Below, in pieces: positions 6,803-8,529 of a stretch of DNA of 8,529 nt (positions within the stretch are counted from its first letter, which is position 1; each line of letters begins with the position of its first letter). The notes below the pieces were generated by a model. The model was not told the DNA's origin. It did no database searches and saw only the letters and a list, made by a program, of their open reading frames with translations. The DNA is taken from the NCBI GenBank assembly GCA_003450555.1, contig DMFQ01000450.1, positions 30,435 to 38,963 on the forward strand, read 5' to 3'. The DNA comes from Ktedonobacter sp. (GTDB taxonomy: Bacteria > Chloroflexota > Ktedonobacteria > Ktedonobacterales > Ktedonobacteraceae). The translations under genes and the position numbers were made by a program.

Positions 6803-8410
6803 ATGTCACTTGAGTCCATGAATCTACTGGCTGCATCGCAGAATATATCCCCATCAGACGAGAGGCCATTGCGACGCCAAAGCCATACGTACGACTTGAT
6901 ACGCCAGTGTATCCACTGTGGTTTCTGTCTACCAACATGCCCGACCTATGCAGTACTTGGTGTAGAGATGGATTCTCCACGCGGACGCATTTACCAGATG
7001 CAGGCGGTGGCAGATGGTCGTATGGATGTTTCCGCCGAGTTTGTAGATCACATGTATTGCTGCCTTGGTTGTCGAGCGTGCGAGACAGCCTGTCCTTCAG
7101 GCGTGCAGTTCGGCAAATTGATCGAGGCTGCCCGCGAACATATCCAGCTCGAAGTAGCCCAGATGCCACTTTTTAGCGAACAAATAAGGCCTGAAACAAC
7201 ACTACAAGAAAAGCCGGTAGCGAAGGGCGATAGTCAATACCCCTTACACGAGCATATACCAGCTCCACCTACGCTCGAGTCGCCGACTGAAAGGCTGCTC
7301 CGCCGTTTCTTCTTTGATATGATGTTACCCTCGCGCCCGATTACATCACTCGTATTTGCCGGTTTGAAGTTGTATCAGCGCAGCGGATTACAGGCTTTGG
7401 TACACCGAACAAGGCTGCTCGATGCCGTTGATGCCCTACCAACACCGTTACAGGGAAAACTCAAGATGCCGGAAAAGTTAATGCACCATGCAGGCGGCGA
7501 ACTGTTACCAGCTCCATTGCCGCAGGTTACGCTAGCATTGGGACAACAGCGCTATCGTGTTGGTTTCATCAGCGGCTGCATTATGGACCAGGTTTTTCGC
7601 GACATCAATCAAGCAACAATTCGTGTCCTGACTGCCAACGGTTGCGAGGTGATTACGCCAACGCAGCAACAGTGTTGTGGCGCACTGCATATCCACGCTG
7701 GAGAGGCTGAACGAGGTAGAAAGCTTGCTCAGCACAACATAGACGTGTTCGAACCATATAACTGCGATGCGATTATTATTAACTCGGCAGGCTGTGGCTC
7801 TAATCTCAAAGAATATGGGCACTTACTGCGTGACGACCCGAATTATGCTAAACGAGCAGAGGCCTTTAGCGCAAAAGTCAAAGATATCAGTGAGTTCCTG
7901 GCAAGCATCGAACTGAATCAGGAAATGGGTGAAGTAGCGCGCACCGTGGCCTATCACGATGCCTGTCACCTCGTCCATGGGCAAAAGATCAAACAACAGC
8001 CACGCCAGTTGCTCCAGTCTATCCCTGGTGTGACTCTTGTCAATTTAAAAGAGGCCGATTGGTGCTGTGGCAGCGCAGGCATCTACAACATCACAAACCA
8101 GGAGATGGCCAATACCCTACTACAGCGCAAGATGGACAATATCGCGGCAACAGGAGCCAGCGCTATCGCTACTGGCAACCCAGGCTGTATGATGCAGATA
8201 GCCCTGGGTGTCCGTGATCGCGGGATGGCAATCGACGTGGTACATCCCATCCAGCTTATCGACGAAGCCTACCGTGTCGGGGGATGTTATGAAGTACCTG
8301 CACATGACCTGACCATCGTGCAGAGGAGACAGCAACGTACCCTGCTGGTTACATTTGGCCTTGGAGTGTTGATTGGCATTGCGCTGCTGCGGCGTCGGAA
8401 GCGTCTTTAG
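6803..8410 (+). CDS. glcF: Glycolate oxidase iron-sulfur subunit GlcF with C-terminal membrane segment
   Basis: This subunit carries electrons from the GlcD/GlcE flavins to the quinone pool. Two CxxCxxCxxxCP motifs for 4Fe-4S clusters lie at C36-C39-C42-C46 and C87-C90-C93-C97. Two CCG (cysteine-rich) domains follow. The first has C259, C291-C292-G and C331 (NSAGCGSN). The second has C388 (YHDACH), C421-C422-G and C462 (GNPGCM). The 535-residue length exceeds the usual roughly 400. About 155 residues separate the Fe-S module from the first CCG domain, including a Pro/Glu-rich stretch near 128-165. The C-terminus adds a hydrophobic segment at about 513-529 with glycines at 519, 521 and 525, flanked by RRQQR and RRRKRL. 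This tail could anchor the complex in the cytoplasmic membrane. The start is ATG 6803, with GGAGG five bases before it. It is the last gene of the operon and is followed by a strong hairpin terminator. Confidence 0.93.
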   Translation: MSLESMNLLAASQNISPSDERPLRRQSHTYDLIRQCIHCGFCLPTCPTYAVLGVEMDSPRGRIYQMQAVADGRMDVSAEFVDHMYCCLGCRACETACPSGVQFGKLIEAAREHIQLEVAQMPLFSEQIRPETTLQEKPVAKGDSQYPLHEHIPAPPTLESPTERLLRRFFFDMMLPSRPITSLVFAGLKLYQRSGLQALVHRTRLLDAVDALPTPLQGKLKMPEKLMHHAGGELLPAPLPQVTLALGQQRYRVGFISGCIMDQVFRDINQATIRVLTANGCEVITPTQQQCCGALHIHAGEAERGRKLAQHNIDVFEPYNCDAIIINSAGCGSNLKEYGHLLRDDPNYAKRAEAFSAKVKDISEFLASIELNQEMGEVARTVAYHDACHLVHGQKIKQQPRQLLQSIPGVTLVNLKEADWCCGSAGIYNITNQEMANTLLQRKMDNIAATGASAIATGNPGCMMQIALGVRDRGMAIDVVHPIQLIDEAYRVGGCYEVPAHDLTIVQRRQQRTLLVTFGLGVLIGIALLRRRKRL

Positions 8411-8434
8411 TAGAGGAAGGTAAATATATATACG

Positions 8435-8490
8435 AAAACACAAGAAAACAAGCTAGCATTGTACGTGCTAGCTTGTTTTCTTGTGTTTTT
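8435..8490. terminator. Long perfect hairpin terminator after glcF, possibly bidirectional
   Basis: Bases 8435-8458 and 8466-8489 are perfect reverse complements (24 bp) around the 7-base loop TTGTACG; G-U pairs can extend both ends. The loop-proximal part is G+C-richer (AGCTAGCA/TGCTAGCT). The base of the stem is A on the left and T on the right, and TTTTT at 8486-8490 gives the U-tract for + strand transcripts. The A's at 8435-8438 give a shorter U-tract on the - strand, so it may also stop opposing transcription. It starts 24 bases after the glcF stop. Confidence 0.88.
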
Positions 8491-8513
8491 AGCTTTATTT
8501 ATGAACGATACCG

Positions 8514-8529
8514 AAAGGATTACCTCAAT
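8514..8529 (+). other. Possible leader of a further + strand gene starting at or beyond the window edge
   Basis: AAAGGA at 8514-8519 could be a ribosome site for a start codon near or past base 8529; the last two bases, AT, would complete an ATG if the next base is G. An alternative ATG at 8501 opens nine codons to the edge but has no ribosome site. Too little sequence remains to decide. Confidence 0.2.

Noticed and set aside
1..8529. Search for tRNA, rRNA, CRISPR repeats, transposases, integrases or phage genes
   Set aside because: No cloverleaf-like sequence, rRNA signature, regularly spaced repeats or mobile-element protein was found on reading both strands.

Overview
The window is a compact stretch of bacterial chromosome of about 50% G+C, with every supported gene on the + strand. 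Gene content and style point to a Chloroflexota bacterium, possibly of the Ktedonobacteria type. That style includes a FolE2-type GTP cyclohydrolase, an extracytoplasmic lamin-tail protein with a Ser/Thr/Pro-rich stalk, a glcDEF locus with an rRNA methyltransferase inside it, several GTG starts and clear GGAGG ribosome sites. The assignment is an inference from gene style, because no marker gene is present.

Region 1 (1-909) is a folE2/mptA-like GTP cyclohydrolase gene whose true start probably lies before base 1. Region 2 (about 967-2631) opens with a good extended -10 promoter. It then carries rsfS (ribosomal silencing factor), a 59-residue glycine-rich single-pass membrane protein and a secreted, C-terminally anchored lamin-tail-domain protein. 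The gene order and short gaps allow one transcription unit, but the 81-base gap before the third gene leaves that open. Region 3 (2630-2866) is intergenic. It holds a G+C-rich foldable segment ending in a T-run, a possible extended -10 promoter and a 7-bp inverted repeat just before the next gene.

Region 4 (2867-8410) looks like an operon: glcD, glcE, a THUMP/FtsJ-type rRNA 2'-O-methyltransferase gene and glcF. GlcD (FAD, catalytic), GlcE (FAD-fold paralogue lacking the catalytic histidines) and GlcF (two 4Fe-4S clusters plus two CCG domains) would form a membrane-associated glycolate (or D-lactate) dehydrogenase that passes electrons to the quinone pool. GlcF here ends in a hydrophobic, arginine-flanked segment that could anchor the complex directly. 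The methyltransferase start codon overlaps the glcE stop, so the two are probably translationally coupled although their functions look unrelated. Region 5 (8411-8529) is a perfect 24-bp hairpin with a T-run, a strong terminator closing the operon, followed by what may be the leader of another gene just outside the window.

I found no tRNA, rRNA, CRISPR array, transposase or integrase. Most of the window is recognisable core metabolism. The less ordinary points are the gene order within glcDEF, the anchored GlcF, the lamin-tail surface protein and the two structured intergenic segments.
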